Of a stretch of 64,000 nt of DNA, positions 26,305 to 35,001 are shown piece by piece. The notes beneath the pieces are model-generated. The model was not told the origin of the DNA and did no database searches. It was given only the letters and a program-made list of their open reading frames with translations. Positions within the stretch are counted from its first letter, which is position 1; each line of letters begins with the position of its first letter. Source of the DNA: Breznakia pachnodae. Lineage in GTDB: Bacteria; Bacillota_I; Bacilli_A; Erysipelotrichales; Erysipelotrichaceae. The stretch spans positions 186,001 through 250,000 of the forward strand of contig NZ_JAUSUR010000001.1 in assembly GCF_030814225.1 (NCBI RefSeq). The letters run 5' to 3'. The position numbers were made by a program, and so were the translations under genes.

Positions 26305-26342
26305 AAAAAGTGATGCGCATATGTAAATGTACATCACTTTTT
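26305..26342. terminator. Bidirectional terminator before hflX
   Basis: AAAAAGTGATG and CATCACTTTTT, an 11-bp stem between convergent genes. Confidence 0.8.
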
Positions 26343-26348
26343 ATAGAA

Positions 26349-27605
26349 TTACTGTAAATATTCTTTGTATCTCTCTACAAATTCTTTTGGTACTCTTGCA
26401 ATTACATGAATTCCATTTTCTTCATTTTCGTGCAAGGTAATATCAAATTTCTCATTCATCGAAGATACAGTTGATCCCATTGCATATGGAAACAAGAAGT
26501 CTCCATCGCAATAATCATTAAATAAATGTTCAGCAATCTTTGACTTTAAGGTATCAATACCTGTTCCCTGTGTTGCTGAAAGATATACACTTTCGCCTGA
26601 CTTGGGAATATCAATATCCGTTACATCGATTTTATTATAAACATCGATAATTGGTACATCCTGAACCCCAATGTCTTCCAATGTCTGCAATGTTATTTGT
26701 TTCTGTTCTTTGTAATGAGGATTACTGATATCAATAATATGTAATAATAAATCCGCTTCATTTACTTCTTCTAGAGTAGAACGAAATGCTTTGATTAAGT
26801 GGTGTGGCAACTTATCAACAAATCCTACTGTATCCGTTAATAAACATTCACTATTCTTACCTAACCCAATTCTGCGTACTCTTGTCTCTAGTGTCGCAAA
26901 CAACATATCTTTTGCAAATACTTGCTTTTCTTCATCGTCCTGAATAAGTGCATTCATGAGTGATGATTTACCTGCATTCGTATAACCAACCAAAGCAACT
27001 GTCTTAATATCCGCCTTTTTACGCTTCTCACGCTGCGTTTTACGTTCCTGAACCATTTTCTTTAGTTCACTTGTTTTCTTTGTTATTCTGGCTTCTATTT
27101 GACGACGATTCAATTCTAGTTTGGTTTCTCCACCACCACGGTTGGCAAGGCCTTCACCTCCACCACCACCCTGGCGGTCCAATTCATCATTCATTCCAAT
27201 TAATCTTGGTAACTCATATTGCAGTTGACTAATTTCAACCTGTAATTGTGCTTCTTTAGTGCTTGCACGACTGGCAAATATTTCCAGAATCACCATTGTT
27301 CGATCAAGTACTTCGCAAGGTAGTAATTCACTTATGTTGCGAAACTGTGAAGGAGAAAGTTCATCGTTAAATAATACGGCATCAATTTCTTTTTTTTCTA
27401 CCTGATCTGCAATCTCCTGCAGTTTACCTTTTCCCAAATATAAAGTTGTTTTCGTATGTTCCATTTTTTGAGTAACTTCACCTACTACCTCATAAGAGCA
27501 GGCTTCAGCTAAGTTACCAAGTTCTATCATTGTATATTCAAATGTTGTATCTTGCTGGCTTTCCACTCCAACCAGCAGTACTGTTCTGTTTTCTATTTCT
27601 TTCAT
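26349..27605 (-). CDS. hflX: Ribosome-associated GTPase HflX
   Basis: 418 residues from ATG 27605, after AGGAGG; the longer frame lacks a site. An N-terminal HflX domain with RQGGGGGEGLANRGGGETKLE is followed by a GTPase domain with GYTNAGKS, DTVGFVDKLP and NKID. HflX splits stalled ribosomes, notably under heat or antibiotic stress. The Gly-rich loop is intact. The 200 bp upstream (27606-27812) show no gene. Confidence 0.95.
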   Translation of the reverse strand: MKEIENRTVLLVGVESQQDTTFEYTMIELGNLAEACSYEVVGEVTQKMEHTKTTLYLGKGKLQEIADQVEKKEIDAVLFNDELSPSQFRNISELLPCEVLDRTMVILEIFASRASTKEAQLQVEISQLQYELPRLIGMNDELDRQGGGGGEGLANRGGGETKLELNRRQIEARITKKTSELKKMVQERKTQREKRKKADIKTVALVGYTNAGKSSLMNALIQDDEEKQVFAKDMLFATLETRVRRIGLGKNSECLLTDTVGFVDKLPHHLIKAFRSTLEEVNEADLLLHIIDISNPHYKEQKQITLQTLEDIGVQDVPIIDVYNKIDVTDIDIPKSGESVYLSATQGTGIDTLKSKIAEHLFNDYCDGDFLFPYAMGSTVSSMNEKFDITLHENEENGIHVIARVPKEFVERYKEYLQ

Positions 27606-27812
27606 ATAAGACCTCCTATTTTCACAAAACCACAGAATAACTCTATGACTCAAGTAAATAAAACAGAGAATCTTTTAACTTAATAAATAATTCGCTTTCT
27701 AGGCTACTTGTATAGAGTTCACTTTTATAAACTAATTATTCTCTTTCTTATTGAGTACATGTTTATATACCTCCATTTCATTTTGTTACAATACCATAGA
27801 ACCCTTAAAAAC

Positions 27813-28634
27813 TCAACTCTTAACCACTTTCATCGAGATACGAAGAATGTAGTCTTCAGGAATTCTGGTTGATATTTCGTTCAACAAATAATCCTCATAA
27901 ATATCTCGATCGACTTTATAGCCTTGTTCCTTTATAAACGTAAACATCTGATTATAAAAATCGGCTCGATCTTTAAAGTCACCATATGTATATCCAACCG
28001 CATATAAACCTTCTGGCTTATACATGTTTGAAGTTGGAACACAATAATAAAACTGTGATGCATCATCAAATCCTTCATCTTTAAAATGATTTGCATCAAT
28101 ATGAATCCCCCATGGAAATGCACATTCATATCCCTTTGATGCAGCATCTTGATAAAACTTAGTAACCATTTTTGATAATGTATTCTTTTCTGAATTACTT
28201 CGATAAGTATTCTTCCCTAAAAAAATAGCTTCTTTTTCACGATATTCTATTCCTATACTTCCTACTTCAATATTACTTGCCAGTTGAGCCATAGCAACCT
28301 GCATATCCATCATATCTTTAATCTGATTTAATTTTTCTATTTCAGATTCTATTGTTTTCTTTTGCTTAGTAAACAAATCAATCATCGTAGCTGGTGTACG
28401 TTTATCTGTAAACTCTTTGATTTCATTTAAAGTCATTCCAATTTCCTTTAATGTCCAGATCATATTTACTGTATATAATTTACGATAATAGTAATAACGA
28501 TAACCATTATCTAATACAATATCTGGAGTAAATAAACCAATTGAATCATAATAAATTAAATTTTTACGACTGATTCCTGATGCTTTCGCAAATTCACCAA
28601 TCGACAGATATTCTTTACGATCAAAATTTTCCAT
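27813..28634 (-). CDS. MerR-family regulator with effector-binding domain
   Basis: 273 residues. N-terminal MerR HTH (YLSIGEFAKASGISRKNLIYYDSIGLF), a dimerising coiled coil (about 85-125), and a C-terminal GyrI/BmrR-like domain (about 130-273) that in relatives binds small hydrophobic drugs. No transporter gene is adjacent, so its target is elsewhere or only itself. It is transcribed from TTGACA-N17-TAAAAT just upstream. Confidence 0.85.
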   Translation of the reverse strand: MENFDRKEYLSIGEFAKASGISRKNLIYYDSIGLFTPDIVLDNGYRYYYYRKLYTVNMIWTLKEIGMTLNEIKEFTDKRTPATMIDLFTKQKKTIESEIEKLNQIKDMMDMQVAMAQLASNIEVGSIGIEYREKEAIFLGKNTYRSNSEKNTLSKMVTKFYQDAASKGYECAFPWGIHIDANHFKDEGFDDASQFYYCVPTSNMYKPEGLYAVGYTYGDFKDRADFYNQMFTFIKEQGYKVDRDIYEDYLLNEISTRIPEDYILRISMKVVKS

Positions 28635-28652
28635 AGTTACACCTCTAATTTG

Positions 28653-28681
28653 ATTTTAGGTGGATTGCACATAACTGTCAA
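28653..28681 (-). promoter_or_regulatory. Promoter of the MerR gene
   Basis: TTGACA (28681-28676), 17-nt spacer, TAAAAT (28658-28653) on the minus strand, 18 nt before the start. Confidence 0.6.
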
Positions 28682-28698
28682 GTTACTATACGTTAAAA

Positions 28699-28726
28699 CG
28701 AAAAAGACAATGATTGCTCACTGTCT
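28699..28726 (-). terminator. Terminator of the aldose epimerase gene
   Basis: AGACAGTG and CATTGTCT (minus strand) pair over 8 bp with one G-U, then TTTTTCG. Confidence 0.65.
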
Positions 28727-29585
28727 AGAATACTTCTATTGTATAAGATGTTGTAAACTCTTTACCAGGTTCCAACAGCATTGTTCCCTCTCTTTTTTCA
28801 AATGGTAAATCATTCTTTTCAAAATCACCATGAGAATACCAAGGTTCAATACAAACAAATGGAGCACCTGTTGCATAGGTCCACACTGCAAGAATTGGAT
28901 ATCCTTTGATACTCATCTTCACTGAGTGTTTTGGTCCCGTTAATGTAATATAAGAACTTTTCATTCCTTTATAGATCAATGTAGGATATGTATCAAACGT
29001 AGTGTAATCCATTGGTATAGATGAAATTGTTCTTTCTTCATAATGATGAGGTGTTTCACGTCTAGGATCACTTATTAATTGTTGTAGGTGTTCCTCGGTT
29101 TCAAAATCAATACGATAATCCTCAAACTTTTCACCTTCCAAGATTGGACAATTAAATCCTGGATGCAATCCAAATCCAAATGGCATTATTTTCTTACCTT
29201 CATTTCTAATTACATAAGACACCTCAACAACACCTTCATTTAATGTGTACGTGATTTCATACATAAAATCAAATGGATATTGCTTCTTTGTGGCTTCATC
29301 AGCTTTCAGCTGAAATGTAATTGATGTATCACTTTGATTTACACATTCTAAATCAGCATAACGAATCAATCCATGATTTTTCATCTGATACTCTTTTCCA
29401 TCTATTTCATAAGTACCACTAAATGTATTTCCAACCATTGGAAACAATGTTGGATTTTTCCCTGTCCAATATGCATCACTTCCCTGCCATAAATACTGAA
29501 CACCTGTCTTTTTACTAGTTAATGAAGTCATTTCTCCACCCTTAGTTGTAAACTCTACTTCGATTTGATTATTATGTATTTTCAT
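28725..29585 (-). CDS. Aldose 1-epimerase family protein (LacX-like)
   Basis: 286 residues from ATG 29585 (GTGAGG 5 nt before). The galactose-mutarotase fold is marked by QYLWQGSDAYWTGKNPTLFP, FGLHPGFNCP with the catalytic His, and CIEPWYSHGDFE with a catalytic-type Glu. The family interconverts alpha and beta anomers of sugars or sugar phosphates. No sugar operon is adjacent. Confidence 0.88.
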   Translation of the reverse strand: MKIHNNQIEVEFTTKGGEMTSLTSKKTGVQYLWQGSDAYWTGKNPTLFPMVGNTFSGTYEIDGKEYQMKNHGLIRYADLECVNQSDTSITFQLKADEATKKQYPFDFMYEITYTLNEGVVEVSYVIRNEGKKIMPFGFGLHPGFNCPILEGEKFEDYRIDFETEEHLQQLISDPRRETPHHYEERTISSIPMDYTTFDTYPTLIYKGMKSSYITLTGPKHSVKMSIKGYPILAVWTYATGAPFVCIEPWYSHGDFEKNDLPFEKREGTMLLEPGKEFTTSYTIEVF

Positions 29586-29642
29586 AACAGCCTCACTTTC
29601 CATTCCTATTTTATCACGTTCATTCCCCCTTGTGTACTACGC

Positions 29643-29671
29643 TTGACACATTTGCAAAAAGAACTTATGAT
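29643..29671 (+). promoter_or_regulatory. Strong orphan promoter
   Basis: TTGACA (29643-29648), 17-nt spacer, TATGAT (29666-29671) on the plus strand, with no gene downstream on that strand before 29990. Confidence 0.8.
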
Positions 29672-29675
29672 AAGA

Positions 29676-29750
29676 GTGTAAAGTGAAGTGTAAATATCCC
29701 TTTCCTATCTTCCTACTTCACTTTACACCCTATTTAAAAGGGATTTTTTT
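29676..29750 (+). ncRNA. Candidate small RNA 1 with pseudoknot-like pairing
   Basis: Transcription from the promoter at 29643-29671 would start near 29678. The 14-nt arms 29676-29689 and 29715-29728 pair perfectly. Within their loop, ATCCCTTT (29696-29703) can pair with AAAGGGAT (29737-29744), which runs into a T7 tract (29744-29750). The two helices interleave, so they form a pseudoknot or are alternatives, with the second acting as terminator. The loop is C/U-rich. No ORF or ribosome site is present. A trans-acting RNA is inferred; no known RNA family is recognised. Confidence 0.6.
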
Positions 29751-29789
29751 ATTTATAAATAACAATTAATAGTATTCAATATATAATTC

Positions 29790-29825
29790 AAGAGATAAAT
29801 TGTGTGACAATTATCTCTTTTTCTT
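29790..29825 (+). terminator. Hairpin terminator between the two candidate small RNAs
   Basis: AAGAGATAA and TTATCTCTT, with inner TTGT/ACAA and one bulged A, followed by TTTTTCTT. It either backs up RNA 1 termination or ends a further short transcript. Confidence 0.6.
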
Positions 29826-29899
29826 AAATTTTTATGATTTCAAGCACCTTTCAATTAGTGTTCACAAAACAAACACAATTGGTGTGTATACTTGGAATC

Positions 29900-29988
29900 A
29901 GTTAGATAAGTTTCTTTCTCTCTCCCTAATAATCTTTTCTTCTTATCTAACTTTCCCTCAAAAAAGGTTCCCTGAAGGAACTTTTTTT
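29900..29988 (+). ncRNA. Candidate small RNA 2
   Basis: AGTTAGATAAG (29900-29910) pairs perfectly with CTTATCTAACT (29942-29952) around a 31-nt loop made almost only of C and U. A terminator hairpin GTTCC/GGAAC with T7 follows (29967-29988). The design (long stem, pyrimidine loop, terminator) repeats that of RNA 1 although the stems differ. A -10-like TATACT lies at about 29887-29892; the -35 is poor. The 5' end is therefore uncertain. Confidence 0.5.
29963..29988. terminator. Bidirectional terminator (candidate RNA 2 / nuclease operon)
   Basis: GTTCC (29967-29971) and GGAAC (29977-29981), flanked by A6 and T7, so it works on both strands; it also follows the nuclease stop at 29990. Confidence 0.8.
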
Positions 29989-29989
29989 C

Positions 29990-30601
29990 TTATATTCTTT
30001 TTTTGAGCTCCTTTGATAATTTATTCAAGGTACTCTTTTTTCTTGTCTTCTTAAACAAAGCAACAAAAACCATTAGAATTACAATCCCTGCAATACCTGC
30101 ATAATATAGTAAGTCCTTTTCTTCTTCCGGTTCAACTCCACTCCACATATTCAGTTGCTTGCTCTTTGCTTCGTCTTCTAAGCCATATAACTCATCCGTA
30201 TATACATAATCACCATAGATGTACTTTACTTCTGCCAAGCCCTGTTCTACAAGCTCTGCCTGAAGTAATTCCCCATCGACAAAAATCCATGCCAATAAAC
30301 GATCATACTTATCACGCATATTACTTGGCTCATATTCAAATGAAATAACTTCTGCTTCATTTAGACGATCACATACATATTCACTAGCCTCTTTTCCATA
30401 GGCTTCTTTTTCTTTGGTATACTCTGGTGCATTAATTGCCAGAAATCGTACCTTTTCTTCTTCCCCATCCACAATAAAAGCCGCTGTATCACCATCAATA
30501 CATCGACTTAAAGTTACTTCCTCACGCTCTTGTTGCGCGAATACATCAGAAGATAAAGCCACGATTATGCAACTGCACATAATCACGATTAACTTTCTCA
30601 T
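29990..30601 (-). CDS. Staphylococcal-nuclease-like (SNase) secreted or anchored nuclease
   Basis: 203 residues: signal peptide (about 1-22), SNase domain with DGDT, VRFLAINAPE (Arg), YGKEA and DKYDRLLAWIFVDG (second Arg), then a C-terminal helix (about 165-183) and a basic tail. Calcium-dependent thermonuclease chemistry is expected at the outer face of the membrane. It overlaps the thioredoxin-like gene by 4 bp and ends a five-gene operon. A C-terminal anchor is unusual for the secreted family. Confidence 0.9.
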   Translation of the reverse strand: MRKLIVIMCSCIIVALSSDVFAQQEREEVTLSRCIDGDTAAFIVDGEEEKVRFLAINAPEYTKEKEAYGKEASEYVCDRLNEAEVISFEYEPSNMRDKYDRLLAWIFVDGELLQAELVEQGLAEVKYIYGDYVYTDELYGLEDEAKSKQLNMWSGVEPEEEKDLLYYAGIAGIVILMVFVALFKKTRKKSTLNKLSKELKKRI

Positions 30602-31188
30602 TGTAATTTAGAAAACATCTCCTCATATATTTCTTTGACTTCTTCTTTCTCATCATCGCTCATTTTACGTTCTGTAGCATCATGATCATCAAGTGTACCC
30701 ATATGATGAGCCACAACTTCTCCATCTTTCACTACAATTACTTCAGGAACATAAATACGTGGATTCCCATCATCGTCTTTGTCTAATCCATAAGCTGCAT
30801 CAAGAATATCAGTTGCTGCTTGTTCCCATTCAGGATTTTCTTGATTAATATCACTCTTTTTATTTACATAATAAATAGATAATTCTTTTTCTTTAGCAAC
30901 TTCATTCATAATTGGAAGTGCTTCAATACACCATGGACATGTTGGATAACCAAAATAGATAATTCCATCAAAATCATCAGTTTCTAACAACTTTGTTGCT
31001 TCATCAAAATTGATTTCAAGAAATACATGATCTTCATCATCAAAGTTCTCATACCCACTCATATCTGCTGTATCACAATCTAAGTCCACATCACATACAT
31101 TTTTATTTCCAGTTTCTTCTTCCTTACCTGAGTCACAGGCAAATAGAATAAAACTCATACTTAATAATAACAGTCCTATTTTTTTCAT
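30598..31188 (-). CDS. Thioredoxin-like lipoprotein (CPWC)
   Basis: 196 residues. A signal peptide with lipobox LFAC is followed by an acidic linker and a thioredoxin fold with the redox motif CPWC (about residue 89) and cis-Pro in VPEVIV. An outer-surface thiol-disulfide exchange role is likely, similar to bacteriocin-transport accessory proteins. It overlaps both neighbours by 4 bp, so it is translationally coupled to the nuclease and the AI-2E transporter. Confidence 0.87.
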   Translation of the reverse strand: MKKIGLLLLSMSFILFACDSGKEEETGNKNVCDVDLDCDTADMSGYENFDDEDHVFLEINFDEATKLLETDDFDGIIYFGYPTCPWCIEALPIMNEVAKEKELSIYYVNKKSDINQENPEWEQAATDILDAAYGLDKDDDGNPRIYVPEVIVVKDGEVVAHHMGTLDDHDATERKMSDDEKEEVKEIYEEMFSKLQ

Positions 31189-32363
31189 TTCAATTCTCCT
31201 CCAGGATCAACGATAACCTTTATATTCTTCTTCTTTAGTCGGTTATTAATAAATTCACTGAATAAGTCATAAGCCAACGCTGTCACTGGAACTGCTAAAA
31301 TCATACCAACAAACCCAAAGAAATCTCCTAGTACAAAAATCGATAATAACACCCATATTCCTGGTAGCCCAATACTGTTTCCAACAATTTTTGGATAAAT
31401 AACCTGACCTTCCAAATTTGATAAAATCTGGAAGATAATAATAAACCAAATGGCTTGAACTGGATCAAATGCGAAAATCAATACAAAATCAATCATCATT
31501 GCAAAGATTGGTCCAAAGACTGGAACAATACTACATACAGTAATAATTGCAGCTGATAACTCTGGTAATGGATAATCAAGAATCAAAAATACAATATAGA
31601 ACATAATCCCTTTGATTGCACAATCCACTAACTGTCCACCAACATATTTGGTAAAGATAAAGTTTGCTTTTTCACCAATTCTAAATATTTTATTACTTTG
31701 TCTTAATGTAAATGCAGCAAGAATTACTTTACGTAACTGATAAATCAGTTTCTCTTTTCCTGCCAACAAGTAGATACTTAAACAGAATGCCAAGAACCAC
31801 TGTAGGAATGCATTGGTAAATGCAACTGCATTGGTTACAACTCCTTGTGTGAAATCACCAAAGAATTTGATGATTTGTTGGAAAACTTCTGTATCACTTG
31901 ACATGTTTTGAAGTTCTTTAATATATGGAATATCCTGTAATTTAAAATCAATATTAAAATCTTTCAAAATATCATTTACGGAATTTACACTAGAATTAAT
32001 CAAGGTATTAAAGCTCTTAAATACTTCTATAATACTTTCTGATATCTTTGGTAAAATAATAATCATCAGTAAGTATATTAAAATTGCTGCCAGAATCAAT
32101 GTCAATAGAATCGATACGGTTCTAGCAAAACGAAGTATAAATTTATTGTTTCGAAACACTTTATTCCAACCTTGCTCAATTTTACGCATTGGAATGTTTA
32201 ATATAAACGCAATTCCAATGGCAATAAACAATGGTTGCAATAATCCAAGAATTAAAAATAACGTATCAAAAATCACCTTATAATTAAGTACTATAACCAG
32301 CAGTACAATTACATAAGTACATATGAAAATGATATTTTTATTCTTTTCTAAAAACTCCTTCAT
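31185..32363 (-). CDS. AI-2E family transporter (PerM/YdbI-like)
   Basis: 392 residues with about eight helices and a large amphipathic loop (about 130-180), the standard layout of the family. The segments KYVGGQLVDCAIKG and GNSIGLPGIWVLLSIFVLGDFFGFVGMILAVP are typical. Members are linked to autoinducer or ion export, but substrates are mostly unproven. Third gene in an operon with alanine racemase upstream and a thioredoxin-like lipoprotein downstream. Confidence 0.9.
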   Translation of the reverse strand: MKEFLEKNKNIIFICTYVIVLLVIVLNYKVIFDTLFLILGLLQPLFIAIGIAFILNIPMRKIEQGWNKVFRNNKFILRFARTVSILLTLILAAILIYLLMIIILPKISESIIEVFKSFNTLINSSVNSVNDILKDFNIDFKLQDIPYIKELQNMSSDTEVFQQIIKFFGDFTQGVVTNAVAFTNAFLQWFLAFCLSIYLLAGKEKLIYQLRKVILAAFTLRQSNKIFRIGEKANFIFTKYVGGQLVDCAIKGIMFYIVFLILDYPLPELSAAIITVCSIVPVFGPIFAMMIDFVLIFAFDPVQAIWFIIIFQILSNLEGQVIYPKIVGNSIGLPGIWVLLSIFVLGDFFGFVGMILAVPVTALAYDLFSEFINNRLKKKNIKVIVDPGGELK

Positions 32364-32416
32364 TTGTTACCTCTCATAACTAACACTATTATATAATTTT
32401 TTTCGAATTAAGAAAA

Positions 32417-33529
32417 CTATTTCGTTATCCGATTATTCACAACAGCAATGGTTTCACCATTATGTTTTATAACTTTAGTAATTCGATCACTTAACAAACA
32501 CAAAACCTCATAAGGAATCATTTCAAGCTCATGTGCCACCTTAACAAGTGGAATATGTTCGCCAATAATCTCTACAGGTGTTCCTACAGGATATAGTTTA
32601 TCAACTCGTATCATTGTCTGATCCATACAGACTCTTCCTACAATTTCATAAGGATGAGTGTCAATACAAACAAATCTTCCTTGATTTTTTCTTAGAAAAC
32701 CATCTCCATAACCAATTGGAATTGTTGCTATAAAACTATCATTCAGACAAGTATAAGTAGCACCATAACCAATTGTTTCACCTTTCATCACTTTCTTTAT
32801 ATGCGTTATTGTCGAGTATAAAGAAAGAACTGGTTTTACTTGTAAAGGACTTTCCACACTTTTAATTCCATATAATGCCAGTCCTACACGAACAGCATTA
32901 CTACGTTCATCATGATAAGAAAGTGTTGCATCACTATTGGATGTATGAATCCATTTAAACTTATGTGGAATCAAATCAACAATCTGATAAAACCAGTTTG
33001 ATTGCTTCTCACATAATGCTTTATCTTCATTATCCGCACTGTGATAGTGAGTATAAATACCTTCAATGTTTACCTTTAAATCTTTAAGATACTGAAATGC
33101 TTTTTTTATTTCATCTAATCGTTTGAACCCAATTCGGTTCATTCCTGTATCAATTTTTAAGTGTATTCTTAGTTTTGTCATATCTACATTATTCGTTTTT
33201 ATATGCTCTAACCATTCATAAGAAAAGATACTGATTGTTATATTCAAACGAATTACTTCTTCAATACTATCCGGATCTACATATCCTAAAATAAGAATAT
33301 CTCCTTCAAATCCCTGATTACGTAAAGAATAGGCTTCATCATAAGATGAAACACAAATGTAAGGACAACCATTTTCATAAGCCGTCTTTGCTATATAGTA
33401 ATCAGAGTGTGAATATGCATTTGCTTTGCATACACAAAAAACTGGTTTGTTTGTATATTCTTGAAGATGTTTTAAATTATCTTCAAATACATTCAAATCA
33501 ATTTCACTATAAGTTCCACGATAAAGCAT
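32417..33529 (-). CDS. alr: Alanine racemase
   Basis: 370 residues, full length. The PLP lysine lies in VCKANAYSHSD (Ala/Gly variations from the usual VKADAYGHG), the catalytic Tyr in IGYGATY, and the C-terminal beta domain contains CMDQTMIRV. It converts L- to D-alanine for peptidoglycan. Some VanT-like serine racemases share the fold, but no extra membrane domain is present. Its start lies 8 nt after a small membrane-protein gene. Confidence 0.92.
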   Translation of the reverse strand: MLYRGTYSEIDLNVFEDNLKHLQEYTNKPVFCVCKANAYSHSDYYIAKTAYENGCPYICVSSYDEAYSLRNQGFEGDILILGYVDPDSIEEVIRLNITISIFSYEWLEHIKTNNVDMTKLRIHLKIDTGMNRIGFKRLDEIKKAFQYLKDLKVNIEGIYTHYHSADNEDKALCEKQSNWFYQIVDLIPHKFKWIHTSNSDATLSYHDERSNAVRVGLALYGIKSVESPLQVKPVLSLYSTITHIKKVMKGETIGYGATYTCLNDSFIATIPIGYGDGFLRKNQGRFVCIDTHPYEIVGRVCMDQTMIRVDKLYPVGTPVEIIGEHIPLVKVAHELEMIPYEVLCLLSDRITKVIKHNGETIAVVNNRITK

Positions 33530-33537
33530 GGAATCTC

Positions 33538-33963
33538 CTAAATAATTTTCGCTGTGTAATATGAAATATATCCAGCATATGCAATCATCAGTGTACGAAT
33601 AACTCCCATATTGGCAAAATCAGTTAATGATCTTAACGTATCTTGGATACTAAAAGACAGATAAGATAAACTAAAAAAGCCAAAAGCATTCATCCATGAA
33701 AAGAAATCTGCTAAAAATACACATATAACAAAACATACAACACTTAGAATAGAAAATTTAATATCTACTCCTCTTCCACAATAACGGATTGCACTACCAA
33801 TCGCCCATCCAGCACCTAGATAAAGAATCGATAGATACCAGCCAGTTCCAGTAACGATTGCACCTATTATATAGGCACATACAATTGATGTTACAAGCCC
33901 TACAGCAATTGCTACAGGAAAGCGTTGTTTGTTTCTTAAGTTGTTTGGATTAAATACATTCAT
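33538..33963 (-). CDS. Four-TM membrane protein upstream of alanine racemase
   Basis: 141 residues from ATG 33963 (GGAGG 7 nt before; the TTG at 33969 is less likely). Four helices (about 17-36, 43-60, 72-92, 115-137) and no recognised motif beyond YLGAGWAIGSAIRYCGRG. First gene of the alr operon. Function unknown. Confidence 0.65.
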   Translation of the reverse strand: MNVFNPNNLRNKQRFPVAIAVGLVTSIVCAYIIGAIVTGTGWYLSILYLGAGWAIGSAIRYCGRGVDIKFSILSVVCFVICVFLADFFSWMNAFGFFSLSYLSFSIQDTLRSLTDFANMGVIRTLMIAYAGYISYYTAKII

Positions 33964-33969
33964 AATCAA

Positions 33970-34221
33970 ACCTCCACTTTAAGTAGTATAGCACAAAATA
34001 AAACGATTTAGAATTACTTGCATCTATCTATTATGAAAAAATAAATGAAATATTATCATTCAATAAAACTGAAAAAACAGCAGTAATATGCACTCATTAG
34101 AATTAATAATTTTATATATGCATTTTCTTGTTTCCTATGTTATAATATCTTCACTGATATCGGCAGTACTTTATATAAAGATTGCAATTAAAAACTTTTT
34201 CAAAAAAGTGAAAAAAAGTGG
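33970..34221. other. Intergenic stretch before the tRNA cluster
   Basis: No ORF with a ribosome site is seen. A TATAAT at about 34141-34146 (plus strand) could be a secondary promoter, and a Shine-Dalgarno for the 33963 start lies at its left edge. The rest is A/T-rich without clear structure. Confidence 0.5.
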
Positions 34222-34250
34222 TTGACATCATTTTCTACAAATGATAGTAT
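34222..34250 (+). promoter_or_regulatory. Promoter of the tRNA cluster
   Basis: TTGACA (34222-34227), 17-nt spacer, TAGTAT (34245-34250), about 50 nt before tRNA-Val. Confidence 0.8.
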
Positions 34251-34300
34251 ATAAAGGCGCTGGATGAGACATCCGCAAGAAAACGACAATGATATTAGAT

Positions 34301-34376
34301 GGAGGTTTAGCTCAGTTGGGAGAGCATCTGCCTTACAAGCAGAGGGTCAGCGGTTCGAGCCCGTTAACCTCCACCA
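34301..34376 (+). tRNA. tRNA-Val (anticodon TAC)
   Basis: 76 nt, acceptor GGAGGTT/AACCTCC, loop CTTACAA, CCA encoded. First of six tandem tRNAs. Confidence 0.97.
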
Positions 34377-34381
34377 TTTAT

Positions 34382-34458
<77 letters not shown>

Positions 34459-34467
34459 TTTTTTTGT

Positions 34468-34551
34468 GGGGGGGTAGCGAAGTGGCTAAACGCGGCTGAC
34501 TGTAACTCAGTTCCTTCGGGTTCGACAGTTCGAATCTGTCCCCCCCCACCA
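34468..34551 (+). tRNA. tRNA-Tyr (anticodon GTA)
   Basis: 84 nt with a long variable arm; the acceptor is seven G paired with seven C; loop CTGTAAC; CCA encoded. Confidence 0.96.
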
Positions 34552-34569
34552 TTCGTATTGTCTATTTCT

Positions 34570-34645
34570 TGGGGTATAGCCAAGCGGTAAGGCACCAGAC
34601 TTTGACTCTGGCATTTCACTGGTTCGAATCCAGTTACCCCAGCCA
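34570..34645 (+). tRNA. tRNA-Gln (anticodon TTG)
   Basis: 76 nt, acceptor TGGGGTA/TACCCCA, loop CTTTGAC, discriminator G, CCA encoded. Confidence 0.96.
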
Positions 34646-34658
34646 ATTTATTATATGT

Positions 34659-34734
34659 GACCCGTTAGCTCAGTTGGTAGAGCATCTGACTTTTAATCAG
34701 AGGGTCGGGCGTTCGAATCGCCCACGGGTCACCA
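34659..34734 (+). tRNA. tRNA-Lys (anticodon TTT)
   Basis: 76 nt, acceptor GACCCGT/ACGGGTC, loop CTTTTAA, CCA encoded. With the CTT species at 8290 it completes the lysine set. Confidence 0.97.
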
Positions 34735-34746
34735 TTCTTAATAAAT

Positions 34747-34820
34747 GCGAGTGTAGTTTAATGGTAGAACTTCAGCCTTCCAAGCTGACTACGTGAGTTC
34801 GATTCTCATCACTCGCTCCA
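34747..34820 (+). tRNA. tRNA-Gly (anticodon TCC)
   Basis: 74 nt, acceptor GCGAGTG/CACTCGC, loop CTTCCAA, CCA encoded. Last of the cluster. Confidence 0.97.
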
Positions 34821-34831
34821 TTAAGTAAAGT

Positions 34832-34859
34832 AATCACACTGAAAAGTGTGATTTTTTTA
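34832..34859 (+). terminator. Terminator of the tRNA cluster
   Basis: AATCACACT and AGTGTGATT form a 9-bp stem with a 4-nt loop, then T7. Confidence 0.9.
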
Positions 34860-34946
34860 TTTCATATGGTTGCCAAAAAATAATACTCCTCATGATTCAA
34901 ATAGTTATTTCAACCTTTAAGATAACTCTATAATTTTCAACATTAA

Positions 34947-35001
34947 AAAACACACATTATAAACCAACTTTAAGAAATAGTTAGTTTATAATGTGTGTTT
35001 T
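34947..35001 (-). terminator. Long-stem terminator of uvsE
   Basis: Arms 34947-34964 and 34984-35001 pair perfectly over 18 bp, with a T-rich exit on the minus strand, right at the uvsE stop. Confidence 0.8.

Noticed and set aside
34468..34551. G7/C7 runs as a sequencing artefact
   Set aside because: They form the exact seven-pair acceptor stem of tRNA-Tyr, and the rest of the tRNA folds correctly.
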